The position numbers were made by a program, and so were the translations under genes. A DNA stretch of 64,000 nt from MED-G20 sp038108155. GTDB lineage: Bacteria; Bacteroidota; Bacteroidia; Flavobacteriales_D; Parvicellaceae. This document shows positions 26,852-36,160 of this stretch, piece after piece; positions within the stretch are counted from its first letter, which is position 1; every line of letters starts with the position of its first letter. The notes beneath the pieces are model-generated. The model did no database searches and was not told where the DNA came from. It saw only the letters and a program-made list of their open reading frames with translations. The stretch is from the NCBI GenBank assembly GCA_038108155.1, contig JAYNHP010000004.1, positions 1-64,000 on the forward strand. Reading direction: 5' to 3'.

Positions 26852-27877
26852 CTATGCTTTAATTAAAAATTGATAATTATCAATATTCTTCAATGCAATT
26901 CCTGTTCCTCTTGCTACAGCTCTCAGAGGGTCTTCGGCAATATGAACTGGAAGTTTAGTTTTGGTGGATATTCTTTTATCCAAACCTCTTAACATAGAAC
27001 CTCCTCCGGCCAAATAAATTCCAGTTTTGTAAATATCGGCAGATAATTCTGGTGGTGTCATTTCTAATGCACTCAAAATAGCTTCCTCAATTTTTGAAAT
27101 TGATTTATCCAAAGAATGAGCAATTTCTTTGTATGAAACGTGAATTTCTTTTGGGATTCCAGTCATTAAATCCCTACCTCTTACTGCATAATCGTTGGGT
27201 GGGTTTTCTAGATTATCTATGGCAGCACCCACTTCGATTTTAATTTGTTCTGCAGTTCTTTCACCAATGAGAATATTGTGTTGTCTTCTCATATATTCTT
27301 CTATATCACTAGTAAAATCATCTCCGGCCACTCTTATAGACTTATCGCAAACTATTCCACCTAGTGCAATTACTGCAATTTCTGAGGTTCCTCCTCCGAT
27401 ATCAATTATCATATTTCCCATTGGTTCCTCAACGTCTACCCCAATTCCAATAGCTGCAGCCATTGGTTCGTGAATTAAATAAACTTCTTTACCTCCAGCA
27501 TGTTCTGCAGAATCTTGAACCGCTCTTTTCTCAACTTCTGTAATTCCAGAAGGAATACAGATTACCATTCTCATAGTTGGTTGAATATATCTACTACCCC
27601 CTTTCATCATTTTAATCATTCCTCTAATCATGTGTTCAGCAGCTTGGAAATCTGCTATAACACCATCTTTAAGTGGCCTAATAGTTTTGATGTTCTCATG
27701 TGTTTTACCATGCATTTGCTGGGCCTTCTTACCAATAGCAATTACTTTTCCAGTAGTTCTATCCATTGCTACAATTGATGGCTCATCAACAACTACTTTG
27801 TCGTTATTTATAACTAAAGTATTTGCAGTACCTAAATCAATAGCAACTTCTTGTGTAAATACGTTGAATAATCCCAT
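26852..27877 (-). CDS. mreB: Rod shape-determining protein MreB (actin homologue)
   Basis: MreB forms membrane-bound filaments that guide lateral-wall synthesis. The 341-residue product starts MGLFNVFTQEVAIDLGTANTLV and has the phosphate 1, connect and adenosine motifs of the actin fold: IDLGTANT, DIGGGTSEIAV and YLAGGGSMLRG. The ATG at 27877 is chosen over an in-frame one at 27952. The longer start would overlap purH by 65 bases and adds an unusual hydrophobic tail that MreB proteins lack. The gene follows purH with a 10-base gap, so it is probably transcribed from a promoter in front of purH. This links purine synthesis and cell-shape genes, a pattern known in other Flavobacteriales. Confidence 0.97.
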   Translation of the reverse strand: MGLFNVFTQEVAIDLGTANTLVINNDKVVVDEPSIVAMDRTTGKVIAIGKKAQQMHGKTHENIKTIRPLKDGVIADFQAAEHMIRGMIKMMKGGSRYIQPTMRMVICIPSGITEVEKRAVQDSAEHAGGKEVYLIHEPMAAAIGIGVDVEEPMGNMIIDIGGGTSEIAVIALGGIVCDKSIRVAGDDFTSDIEEYMRRQHNILIGERTAEQIKIEVGAAIDNLENPPNDYAVRGRDLMTGIPKEIHVSYKEIAHSLDKSISKIEEAILSALEMTPPELSADIYKTGIYLAGGGSMLRGLDKRISTKTKLPVHIAEDPLRAVARGTGIALKNIDNYQFLIKA

Positions 27878-27887
27878 AATTGTAAAT

Positions 27888-29390
27888 TTAATGTTTAAAA
27901 TGTCTAGTTCCTGTAAAAACCATTCCAATTTTATTATTATTACAATAATCAATTGACAAATTGTCTTTTACAGACCCTCCGGGTTGAATAACTGCATTTA
28001 TTCCTTGATCTCCTGCAATTTCCACACAATCTGGAAATGGGAAAAAAGCATCCGAGGCCATTACAGCATCTTGTAAGTCAAACTTAAAGGTTTTTGCTTT
28101 GTGTATTGCTTGATTCAATGCATCGACTCTTGATGTTTGACCAGTTCCACTAGCTAAAAGCTGTTGGTTTTTAACCAAAACAATTGTATTTGACTTTGTG
28201 TGTTTGGCTAATTTATTAGCAAAATACAGATCTTCCATCTGTTTAGAAGTTGGCTGATGATTAGTTTTTAATTCAAATGATTCTATATTTTCTACAGAAC
28301 TATCTCTCTTTTGAATCAAGGTTCCGTTGAGACAAGATCTAACAATTTTATCAGGAAAAATTGTGTTGTTTTGTTTTAAAATTATTCTGTTTTTTTTACT
28401 TTTTAAAATTTCCAAAGCCTCGAAACTAAAACTAGGAGCAATTAGGACTTCGCAAAATAGATTATTTATAAGAGTTGCAGTTTGTAAATCAATTTCTTTG
28501 TTTGAAATTAAAACACCTCCAAAGGCAGAAACTGGGTCCGCTTCTAAAGCCGAACTATATGCATCTACAAGATTTTTTCGAGAAGCAAATCCACACGCAT
28601 TATTGTGCTTCAAAATAGCAAAGGTTGGAATTGCATCTTTAAAATCTTCCATTAACATAATTGCAGAGTCAATATCTAAAAGGTTATTGTAAGAGATTTG
28701 TTTGCCATGTAATTGTTTAAACACATCTTCTAAATTTCCCGAAAACCAACCATCCTGATGTGGATTCTCACCATACCTTAGTGGGGTACTTTTAACAGAA
28801 CCAAAATAAGAATGTATTGCCGTATCGTAATTACTAGAAACAGAGAAAGACTGAGTTGCAAAATATTTTCTATCCTTAATACTGGTTGAAACTTCATCTC
28901 TTCTAGAAATAATGTCAACTAATTCTTGGTAATGTTCTTTTTTAGACAAGACTGTAACATCTTTAAAATTTTTAGCTGCAGCTCTAATAAGAGATATTCC
29001 GCCAATATCGATTTTTTCTATAATTTCTTCTTCACTTGAACCAGAAGCAACTGTTTTTTCAAATGGATATAGGTCAACTACAACTAAATCTATTTCCGGT
29101 ATTTTATATTTACTTAGTTGTAATTTGTCGTCCTGATTAGTTCTGCGATTTAAAATACCTCCAAAAACCTTTGGATGTAGGGTTTTTACTCTTCCACCAA
29201 GTATAGATGGATAATCAGTTAGTTTTTCAACAGGTATTACAGAAATTCCAAGATTTTCTATGAACTTCTGAGTTCCTCCAGTAGAATATATTTTAACTCC
29301 CTTAGAGTCAAGAATTTTAACCAACTCTTCCAATCCATCTTTAGAAAAAACAGAAATTAAAGCACTTTTAATTGTTCGATTATTCTCCAC
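27888..29390 (-). CDS. purH: Bifunctional AICAR formyltransferase/IMP cyclohydrolase
   Basis: PurH carries out the last two steps of IMP synthesis: formyl transfer from 10-formyl-tetrahydrofolate to AICAR, then ring closure. The 500-residue protein has the N-terminal cyclohydrolase (MGS-like) domain with STGGTQKFIENLGI and GRVKTLHPKVFGGIL. The formyltransferase domain has LRYGENPHQDGWF, AILKHNNACGFA and SDAFFPFPDCVEIAGDQGI, ending FTGTRHFKH. Length and motifs are complete. It is the first gene of the mre operon. The 156-base region upstream, shared with the following minus-strand oxidase gene, has no promoter match that I can see. Confidence 0.97.
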   Translation of the reverse strand: MENNRTIKSALISVFSKDGLEELVKILDSKGVKIYSTGGTQKFIENLGISVIPVEKLTDYPSILGGRVKTLHPKVFGGILNRRTNQDDKLQLSKYKIPEIDLVVVDLYPFEKTVASGSSEEEIIEKIDIGGISLIRAAAKNFKDVTVLSKKEHYQELVDIISRRDEVSTSIKDRKYFATQSFSVSSNYDTAIHSYFGSVKSTPLRYGENPHQDGWFSGNLEDVFKQLHGKQISYNNLLDIDSAIMLMEDFKDAIPTFAILKHNNACGFASRKNLVDAYSSALEADPVSAFGGVLISNKEIDLQTATLINNLFCEVLIAPSFSFEALEILKSKKNRIILKQNNTIFPDKIVRSCLNGTLIQKRDSSVENIESFELKTNHQPTSKQMEDLYFANKLAKHTKSNTIVLVKNQQLLASGTGQTSRVDALNQAIHKAKTFKFDLQDAVMASDAFFPFPDCVEIAGDQGINAVIQPGGSVKDNLSIDYCNNNKIGMVFTGTRHFKH

Positions 29391-29546
29391 AGTTTAATTT
29401 ATAAATTATTACTTTAAAATTATTAACTATATGGTAATAATTCACATAAAAATCAGAGTTGTTGATAACTAAACTAATATTGTTCAGAATTAACTTGAAA
29501 TTCATGATAAAAATGACTCGACAACTTCAAATTAAAGTTTAATGAA

Positions 29547-30872
29547 TTAGTTCACGATTCTTACAAGCTCTCTAGATTTTTGAATACAGTCACTAACGGA
29601 AACTCCATTAAAATAATTACCAACTAAATGAAAATTAGAATGACTATTTTTAAAATTCTCAATGGCATTTAATAAATCAGAATGGTCTAAATTAAATTGC
29701 GGAATTCCTTTTACCCATCTGTAATGATTGTAAATTACAGTCTCTCCTTTATGTCCAAGTAAATCTTCTAATTCTTTCAAAATTAATTCCTTGAGTTTAA
29801 TAGGACTCATTTCACATAAATGCTTCTGTCTTTCACCTCCCACTAAAACCGTGAATAGCTCTTTACCTTCTGGCGAAACGTAATCAAAAATTCTACTATT
29901 AAAAAGTATCCCCAAGTAACTTTTATCATCAGAGGGTTTTGTTAAAACTCCAAAACCTTGTTTTTTATTTTGGATATTTTTCTTTTCAAAACCAAAATGA
30001 AAAACATCAACTGGACTGTAAATAATTTTATCTAACTCTGTGATTAAAGTACGATCATCAATAAAGTTCTTTAAAGAATATGCTGGTACAGTACAAATAA
30101 TTTCTTTACAAAGTATTTTGCCAGAATCACTAATTATTTCATAGCCATTTTCAGATTTAATAATTTGTTCAACTTTATAGTTAAGTACTAATTTATCTTC
30201 CATCGACTCGGCAATTTTAGTGGTCAATTGAGAAAGTCCTTTTGGAAAATTAAATGAGTTTATTTTACTTTTTTTATTCTTTTTAGACTTTAGGACTCCC
30301 TTTATTATACTACCATGGGATTGCTCTAGTTTCCAAAGCAATTTAAGGGTATGTTCAGCACTCATTTTTTTGGTATTCCCAGCGTAAATTCCCGTAATAA
30401 ATGGTTCTATTAATTGGTCATGAAATTCTTTTCCAAATCTTTTTTTGACAAACTCAAAAACCGAAGTATTTTTCTTATGTGGTTTTATAAAGGGTTCCCT
30501 TAAAATTCTTATTTTAGAAATAAAAGAAAATAAAGGACTAAAAATAAAGCTTATTGGGTTGAGAGGGATTTTAGTCAATCTATCTTGGTGTAAAACAAAA
30601 CGATTTTTATTGCTAGTCTCTTTTGGAAACTGAAGTTCTTCCCATAAATTATAATCTTTTATTATTTCTTCGATTGCATCGTTATTAAGAAGAACAGTAT
30701 TTGGACCGTTTTCACAAATAAAATCGTTTTCAATTTTAGTTTTAATAATACCCCCCGGTAGGTTACTGGCCTCTAAAATTAAAAAATCACTTCTTTTTTT
30801 GGATAAGAAGTGTGCTGCGCTTAAGCCGCATATCCCTGCTCCAATTATTACTGTATTAACTTCTTTTTTCAT
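29547..30872 (-). CDS. hemY: Protoporphyrinogen oxidase (HemY type)
   Basis: This FAD enzyme oxidises protoporphyrinogen IX (or coproporphyrinogen III) in heme synthesis. The 441-residue product has the dinucleotide motif VIIGAGICGLSAAHFLSKK at the start. GGIIKTKIENDFICENGPNTVL is characteristic of the HemY/PPOX group. The body has FEFVKKRFGKEFHDQLIEPFITGIYAG and the C-terminal FAD contact NYFNGVSVSDCI. Such enzymes are oxygen-dependent. No hem genes are adjacent, but hemL and hemH lie elsewhere in the window. The symbol could be hemG in some databases. It stands alone on the minus strand, with a 139-base region before the divergent PpiD-like gene. Confidence 0.93.
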   Translation of the reverse strand: MKKEVNTVIIGAGICGLSAAHFLSKKRSDFLILEASNLPGGIIKTKIENDFICENGPNTVLLNNDAIEEIIKDYNLWEELQFPKETSNKNRFVLHQDRLTKIPLNPISFIFSPLFSFISKIRILREPFIKPHKKNTSVFEFVKKRFGKEFHDQLIEPFITGIYAGNTKKMSAEHTLKLLWKLEQSHGSIIKGVLKSKKNKKSKINSFNFPKGLSQLTTKIAESMEDKLVLNYKVEQIIKSENGYEIISDSGKILCKEIICTVPAYSLKNFIDDRTLITELDKIIYSPVDVFHFGFEKKNIQNKKQGFGVLTKPSDDKSYLGILFNSRIFDYVSPEGKELFTVLVGGERQKHLCEMSPIKLKELILKELEDLLGHKGETVIYNHYRWVKGIPQFNLDHSDLLNAIENFKNSHSNFHLVGNYFNGVSVSDCIQKSRELVRIVN

Positions 30873-31011
30873 CTAAAAAAAACAGATTATAAAAATAAAT
30901 AATTTATCAAATTAAGATCTGAGTTTTTACTATAAAAATGATTAAGATTTAAAGTAATTTTCATTTATGCATATTCAATTGTATATTCGCAAACTTTAAT
31001 AATATACTGAT

Positions 31012-33240
31012 ATGGCAATAATAGGGAAAATAAGAGAGAAATCTGGACTTTTAGTGGCAATCGTAGGGCTTGGGTTATTTCTATTTATTATACCAGTTAA
31101 TGATTTACTACAGCAATTCAACGGAACTGGAAATTCTACACTAGGATTATTTAACGATAGTGAAATAGATGCAAATGACTGGAAATACTTTAATAGAGAA
31201 AATAAGACAAGAAATAACTTGAGGATTAACAACCTAAACTCAGGAGGTAACGGAAGCTTAACAAGTGACGAAGAAGACCAGATTAAAATAAATACTTGGA
31301 ATCAAATGATTTCTGACACAATTTACTTTTTTGAATTTGATAAAATTGGATTAGATGTTTCTGCAGATGAATTGAATCAAGGTTTATTAAACGGTGAAAA
31401 CCCTCTTCCTTCTTCTCTAAAAGAATTATTTGTAACCAATGGCCTCTACAACAAAGATTCATTTAATATTTGGAAAACCAATAGAATAATTAATCTGCCT
31501 GACAATCCAGAGTCTAAAAGAGATCTTAAAAATAATATTGAAGATCCTTTAAAGAAAGAAAGAAAGATTAATAAATACAGCGCCATGGTTAAATATGGTA
31601 TTTTAGGTACTGTCCAGGAAGCTAAAAGAACTTCAAACGAAGAAAAAATTACTTCAAATATTAATTATATTTTTATCGACTACAATGAAATCGATGATTC
31701 TTTAATTGATTTAAATGAAAAGGGAAAAAGATTGTTTTACAACGAACACTCTAATGAAAAAATGTGGGAACAAAGACAAGATTTAGTTTCTTACGACTAC
31801 TGCATATTAAAATTTAATCCGTCCCAAACAGACGTAGCAAACTACACTGAAAGAATGGAATCTTTAATTGAAGATTTTAAATCTTCTAAAAACGACTCTC
31901 TTTTTGTAGCAAATTATGCAGAAACACCAATGGTGGTCCAGTCTCCTTACGGGCTAAGACCAAGTGGAAATTTTACTAATCAACCATACAAAGGAGGAAA
32001 ATTTTCCTCATTTATTGATCAAAAAATAAGTAACTCAGTTAAAGGAGATATTGTTGGCCCTTTTGTAACCGGAGATAAAATTCAATTAGTTAAGATTCAC
32101 GATACGGGAGAAGAAGAGCAAGCAAAAGTAAGACATATATTGATTAGTTCTAAAAAAGGAGATTTGGATGATGCTAAAAATAAAAAATTAGCAGATAGTA
32201 TTTTATATGCAATTAGAAGAGATAGCAGTAAATTCTCATCCCTTGTTACTAAATACTCTGATGATCCAGGGTCGGTAGCTAATGGAGGTGTTTATTCTTG
32301 GTTCCCAAAAGGCCAAATGACTGCAGAATTTGAAGAATTTAGTTTTTCTAAAAAAGTAGGTAGATCAGGTGTAGTAAGAACAAATTATGGTTTTCATGTT
32401 ATACAAGTTTTGGGAAGAAGAATTGGAACATTCAAGAAAATAGCTATTGTTGACGAAACAATACAAGTTAGTAAAGCAACTCAAAATGAATATTATGACT
32501 CAGTTGCTCTTGCTCTTTATTACAAAGCGGATTCTAATGATTTTGAAACTGCAGCAGATGAGCTAGGCCATGAAGTTAAATCCTCAGGATATGTTCCCTT
32601 AATTTACCCTAATCGTAGAACTTCAGGTCTATATGGTCCAGCAGACTTAAACAGAAATCTTAACATTTCTAAATGGGCATTTAATAGCGATGTGGGAGAC
32701 TTACTTGAACCAGAATATATTTCAAATAATCAACTTGTTCTAGCAGTTTTAAAAGAAAAAATAATGTCATTTGATAATTCTTATGATAATATAGTTTCCT
32801 TAATGAAACCTTTGATGAAAAATAATCTAAAGGCCAAATACTACATAGAGAAATTCTCAAAGGATATAGATAGTGCTAATAATATGGATGAAATTTCGGA
32901 AATTACTGGAAAAACTGTTCAAACTAAATTTGTAAAATATAGTGATGTGAATATTGGAAACAATACTCAAGAACTAGCTGAGCCAAAAGTTATGGCTAAT
33001 ATTTTTAATTTAAATCCTGAGGAAAGATCTACAATAATTGAAGGTAAAAAAGGACTTTATATTGTTCAATGTCAAAAAACAAATAATCAAAGCAGAGTAG
33101 ATGAAAACACTGTTATTGAGAAGGCTCAATCTGAAGAAAAGGAAATAAGAAAATTAATTGAACAAGGTTATTATCCTGCACTTTACGATTCTTATAAAGT
33201 AAGAGATGACAGGGCAAAAAATATGATTCTTAATAATTAA
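31012..33240 (+). CDS. PpiD-like periplasmic peptidyl-prolyl isomerase
   Basis: A 742-residue inner-membrane-anchored chaperone. A single N-terminal helix (about 11-31) precedes a SurA-N-like region. A parvulin domain lies at about residues 365-470, with VRHILISSKKGD, DDPGSVANGGVYSWFPKGQM and NYGFHVIQVLGRR. A second, degenerate domain follows. The plan matches PpiD, which helps outer-membrane and secreted proteins fold on leaving the Sec channel. The length (E. coli PpiD is 623) is usual for Bacteroidota. The 3' end overlaps the converging ComM-like gene by four bases. A TATATTCG sits near the start but differs from the promoter core by one base. Confidence 0.93.
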   Translation: MAIIGKIREKSGLLVAIVGLGLFLFIIPVNDLLQQFNGTGNSTLGLFNDSEIDANDWKYFNRENKTRNNLRINNLNSGGNGSLTSDEEDQIKINTWNQMISDTIYFFEFDKIGLDVSADELNQGLLNGENPLPSSLKELFVTNGLYNKDSFNIWKTNRIINLPDNPESKRDLKNNIEDPLKKERKINKYSAMVKYGILGTVQEAKRTSNEEKITSNINYIFIDYNEIDDSLIDLNEKGKRLFYNEHSNEKMWEQRQDLVSYDYCILKFNPSQTDVANYTERMESLIEDFKSSKNDSLFVANYAETPMVVQSPYGLRPSGNFTNQPYKGGKFSSFIDQKISNSVKGDIVGPFVTGDKIQLVKIHDTGEEEQAKVRHILISSKKGDLDDAKNKKLADSILYAIRRDSSKFSSLVTKYSDDPGSVANGGVYSWFPKGQMTAEFEEFSFSKKVGRSGVVRTNYGFHVIQVLGRRIGTFKKIAIVDETIQVSKATQNEYYDSVALALYYKADSNDFETAADELGHEVKSSGYVPLIYPNRRTSGLYGPADLNRNLNISKWAFNSDVGDLLEPEYISNNQLVLAVLKEKIMSFDNSYDNIVSLMKPLMKNNLKAKYYIEKFSKDIDSANNMDEISEITGKTVQTKFVKYSDVNIGNNTQELAEPKVMANIFNLNPEERSTIIEGKKGLYIVQCQKTNNQSRVDENTVIEKAQSEEKEIRKLIEQGYYPALYDSYKVRDDRAKNMILNN

Positions 33241-34754
33241 TTTAAAAATTGTTTTAACCTTTCTAAGCTTCTATACTGAATAGCTTCTGCAACATGCTGA
33301 GTTTTAATATTTACAGAGCAGTCAAGATCTGCTATTGTTCTAGAGATTTTTTTAATCCTATTAAAACTTCTTGCAGAAAATTTTAAAGTCTTTGCAGCAT
33401 TCCTTAGAAATTCTAAAGTTTCTACCGAAAGCTCACAATACGACAGAATTTCTTTAGTATTTAAAAGGGCGTTATTTTTTCCCTGTCTTCTAAACTGCAT
33501 AGCTCTAGCTCTTTGGACTCTTTCCTTTATAGTTTCACTTTTTTCTTCTGAACCACCAACACTAGTCAGTTTATCAATTGATACTGATTCAACTTCTATT
33601 TGAAGGTCTATTCTATCCAATAGCGGTTGGCTTAATTTCGAAAGATATTGTTGAACTTTATAGAAAGATTGACTAGTGGTAGAATTTTCAAAATAATTCC
33701 CATTTGGAGTTGGATTCATTGCTGCTACCAACATAATATTTGAAGGGAAATCCACAGATCCAGAAGCTCTAGAAATAGTTACTCTTCCTTCCTCTAATGG
33801 CTGTCTTAGAACTTCTAAAACAACTCTTTTAAATTCTGGTAACTCGTCTAAAAAAAGAACTCCATTATGTGCTAGGGATATCTCTCCAGGTCTAGGGTTG
33901 GAGCCACCACCCACTAATGCAACATTTGAAATAGTATGATGAGGACTTCTAAAGGGTGGTTTGAAAATCAAATTATTTTGTTGGTTAAACTTTCCTAGGT
34001 AAGAATAAATTTTTGTAGTTTCTAGCATTTCAGATTCACTTAAGTCTGGAAGAATTGTTGGGATTCTCTTTGCTAGCATTGACTTGCCTGAGCCCGGAGG
34101 TCCGATGAGTAAAATATTATGAGAACCAGCTGCAGCAATTTCAATAGCTCTTTTGGCAACTTGTTGTCCTATAACATCTGAAAAATCTATTGCTTGAGTT
34201 TTATAGATTGTTTTAATTCTACTTAATTTTTTTTTAACGATGAGTTTTTTATCTAAAAAATGATCTATTAATTGTTGTAAACTTTTTACTCCAATAATAT
34301 TTAACCCCTTTACTAAACTTGCTTCATCTAAATTATTTGCTGGAATAATTATTCCTGTCATCCCTAATTTTTTAGCTTTTATAGCCATTGACAAAACTCC
34401 TCTTACTGGTCTTAGATTTCCGTCTAATGACAACTCGCCCATTACAATATAGTCTTTAAATAAGCCAAGTTTAATTTGTCCTGAAGCACAAAGAATACCA
34501 AGTGCAATTGGTAAATCATAGGCACTACCTTCCTTTTTTAAATCAGCTGGAGCTAGATTTATGATAATTTCTTTTACCGGGATTTTGAAACCAATATTTT
34601 TAAGTGCTGCTGATATCCTATAATGAGATTCTTTAACAGCATTATCCGGCAATCCTACCAATAAAAACTTTGCTCCTCTTGAAACATTTACTTCAACTTC
34701 TACTTTTTGAGCCTCAATTCCTTCTAAAGCGCAACCAATTACTTTCTCAATCAT
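33237..34754 (-). CDS. comM: YifB/ComM-family magnesium chelatase-like ATPase
   Basis: A 505-residue AAA+ protein. An N-terminal ChlI-like domain with ALGILCASGQIKL and the ring-forming region precede the Walker A GPPGSGKSMLAKRIP (about residues 215-229). Walker B-like LFLDELPEF, a MNPTPNGN segment and the C-terminal magnesium-chelatase-like lid follow. ComM proteins are helicases that drive branch migration during natural transformation. In Bacteroidota the gene is widespread and its role is not settled. Context gives no further clue: it lies between the PpiD-like gene and hemL, separated from the latter by 48 bases. Confidence 0.94.
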   Translation of the reverse strand: MIEKVIGCALEGIEAQKVEVEVNVSRGAKFLLVGLPDNAVKESHYRISAALKNIGFKIPVKEIIINLAPADLKKEGSAYDLPIALGILCASGQIKLGLFKDYIVMGELSLDGNLRPVRGVLSMAIKAKKLGMTGIIIPANNLDEASLVKGLNIIGVKSLQQLIDHFLDKKLIVKKKLSRIKTIYKTQAIDFSDVIGQQVAKRAIEIAAAGSHNILLIGPPGSGKSMLAKRIPTILPDLSESEMLETTKIYSYLGKFNQQNNLIFKPPFRSPHHTISNVALVGGGSNPRPGEISLAHNGVLFLDELPEFKRVVLEVLRQPLEEGRVTISRASGSVDFPSNIMLVAAMNPTPNGNYFENSTTSQSFYKVQQYLSKLSQPLLDRIDLQIEVESVSIDKLTSVGGSEEKSETIKERVQRARAMQFRRQGKNNALLNTKEILSYCELSVETLEFLRNAAKTLKFSARSFNRIKKISRTIADLDCSVNIKTQHVAEAIQYRSLERLKQFLN

Positions 34755-34802
34755 ATTTTTTGAACAAAGAAAGAATCCTAAGAACTTAAGTTTTTTACGT
34801 AG

Positions 34803-36098
34803 TTAAATTTTTGTAATTATTTTTCCGAATGAATCTATGGTATGATCTAAATCTTGATATGAAATTGCATCGTTTAAAAAATAGCTTTCAAATGCACTAG
34901 GCGGTAAATATACTCCGCTAGAAAGCATTCCATGGAAATAGTTCTTAAAATGAATATTATCACCGGCTTTTGCAGTTTCAAAATTCACTACTGGACGATT
35001 TGTAAAGTGAAGCGATATCATGGAGCCTATACTATTAATTTGGTATGGTAAATTACTTTTTGATAATGTTTTTTTCAATCCAGCTCTTAAATAAGCTGTT
35101 TTATCATTTAAAGAAGTATAAACGGTTGGGTTTGACTTCAAGTGTTTTAGCATTGCATATCCGGCAGACATAGCAATAGGATTTCCACTTAATGTTCCAG
35201 CTTGGTAGACAGGACCATCAGGTGCTAGAAAATTCATAATTTCCTTGCTACCGCCAAATGCACCTACAGGCAATCCTCCGCCTATAACCTTACCATAAGT
35301 TACAATATCTGCCTTAACTCCCAAGATTTCTTGAGCACCGCCTAAAGCGAGCCTAAATCCTGTCATTACTTCGTCAAAAATTAATAATGAACTATTTTGA
35401 GTACACAATTCTCTAAGCTGATTGATAAAATTTTTCTCAGGCAAAACACAGCCCATGTTTCCAGCAATTGGTTCTATGATAATAGCTGCTATTTTCTCGG
35501 GATATTTTTCAAATAGCTCTTTGACTTGATTTATATCATTATAATTTGCTAATAAAGTATCGGAAGCTGTTGCTTTAGTTATACCAGGACTATTTGGAAC
35601 ACCAAAAGTAGAGGCTCCACTTCCAGCCTGAATTAAGAAAGAATCTGAATGCCCATGATAACATCCAGAAAATTTAATGATTTTATCTCGGTTAGTAAAC
35701 CCTCTAGCTAATCTCACAGCACTCATACAAGCTTCTGTACCGGAATTGACAAACCTAACCTTATCGATATTAGGGGCTAAAGAAACCAGTAGGTTAGCCA
35801 TTTTTGTTTCCAACTCTGTTGGTATTCCATAGGACGTCCCTTTTTTAGATTGTTCATTAATTGCTTTGATTATTTCAGGATGAGCATGACCTATAATCAT
35901 TGGCCCCCAAGAAGAAATATAATCTATGTATTTATTACCATCTTCGTCAATTAAATAAGCTCCAATTGCATTTTTAATAAAAATGGGCGATCCTCCAACA
36001 GACTTAAAAGCTCTAACTGGTGAGTTAACTCCACCAGGGATAACTTTCTGTGCTTGTTCGAATAATTTTTTAGATCTATTATTTATGAGTTTAAACAT
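34803..36098 (-). CDS. hemL: Glutamate-1-semialdehyde 2,1-aminomutase
   Basis: HemL makes 5-aminolevulinate from glutamate-1-semialdehyde, the last step of the C5 route to heme. The 431-residue PLP enzyme starts with KLFEQAQKVIPGGVNSPVRAF and has CYHGHSD and LIFDEVMTGFR. The cofactor lysine lies in TYGKVIGGGLPVGAFGG. Presence of HemL means the C5 pathway from glutamyl-tRNA is used, so hemA should be elsewhere in the genome. A promoter-like TTG at 36100-36102 for the divergent kynU nearly overlaps the hemL start, so the two may affect each other's transcription. Confidence 0.97.
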   Translation of the reverse strand: MFKLINNRSKKLFEQAQKVIPGGVNSPVRAFKSVGGSPIFIKNAIGAYLIDEDGNKYIDYISSWGPMIIGHAHPEIIKAINEQSKKGTSYGIPTELETKMANLLVSLAPNIDKVRFVNSGTEACMSAVRLARGFTNRDKIIKFSGCYHGHSDSFLIQAGSGASTFGVPNSPGITKATASDTLLANYNDINQVKELFEKYPEKIAAIIIEPIAGNMGCVLPEKNFINQLRELCTQNSSLLIFDEVMTGFRLALGGAQEILGVKADIVTYGKVIGGGLPVGAFGGSKEIMNFLAPDGPVYQAGTLSGNPIAMSAGYAMLKHLKSNPTVYTSLNDKTAYLRAGLKKTLSKSNLPYQINSIGSMISLHFTNRPVVNFETAKAGDNIHFKNYFHGMLSSGVYLPPSAFESYFLNDAISYQDLDHTIDSFGKIITKI

Positions 36099-36099
36099 T

Positions 36100-36132
36100 T
36101 TGAGTCCTTAAGATTTAATTCGGTTATATTTG
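36100..36132 (+). promoter_or_regulatory. Putative kynU promoter
   Basis: TTG at 36100-36102, a 22-base spacer, then TATATTTG at 36125-36132 matches the Bacteroidota promoter pattern. Transcription should begin near 36139, about 22 bases before the GTG start of kynU. The upstream box abuts the divergent hemL start codon (36096-36098). Confidence 0.6.
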
Positions 36133-36160
36133 TAAATATTAATTTTAAGAGCCGAATATC

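Noticed and set aside
27878..27952. Longer start for mreB adding 25 hydrophobic residues
   Set aside because: The extension overlaps purH by 65 bases and MreB proteins normally start right at MGLF. It is an in-frame run-through, not part of the protein.
28327..28692. 121-residue frame on the plus strand inside purH
   Set aside because: It is opposite a certain purH sequence, has no start context or domain and is a shadow of the coding strand.
29391..29546. AT-rich gap between purH and the oxidase as a possible replication origin
   Set aside because: One near-match to a DnaA box (TGTTGATAA) is seen, but there is no cluster of boxes and no dnaA or dnaN gene nearby.
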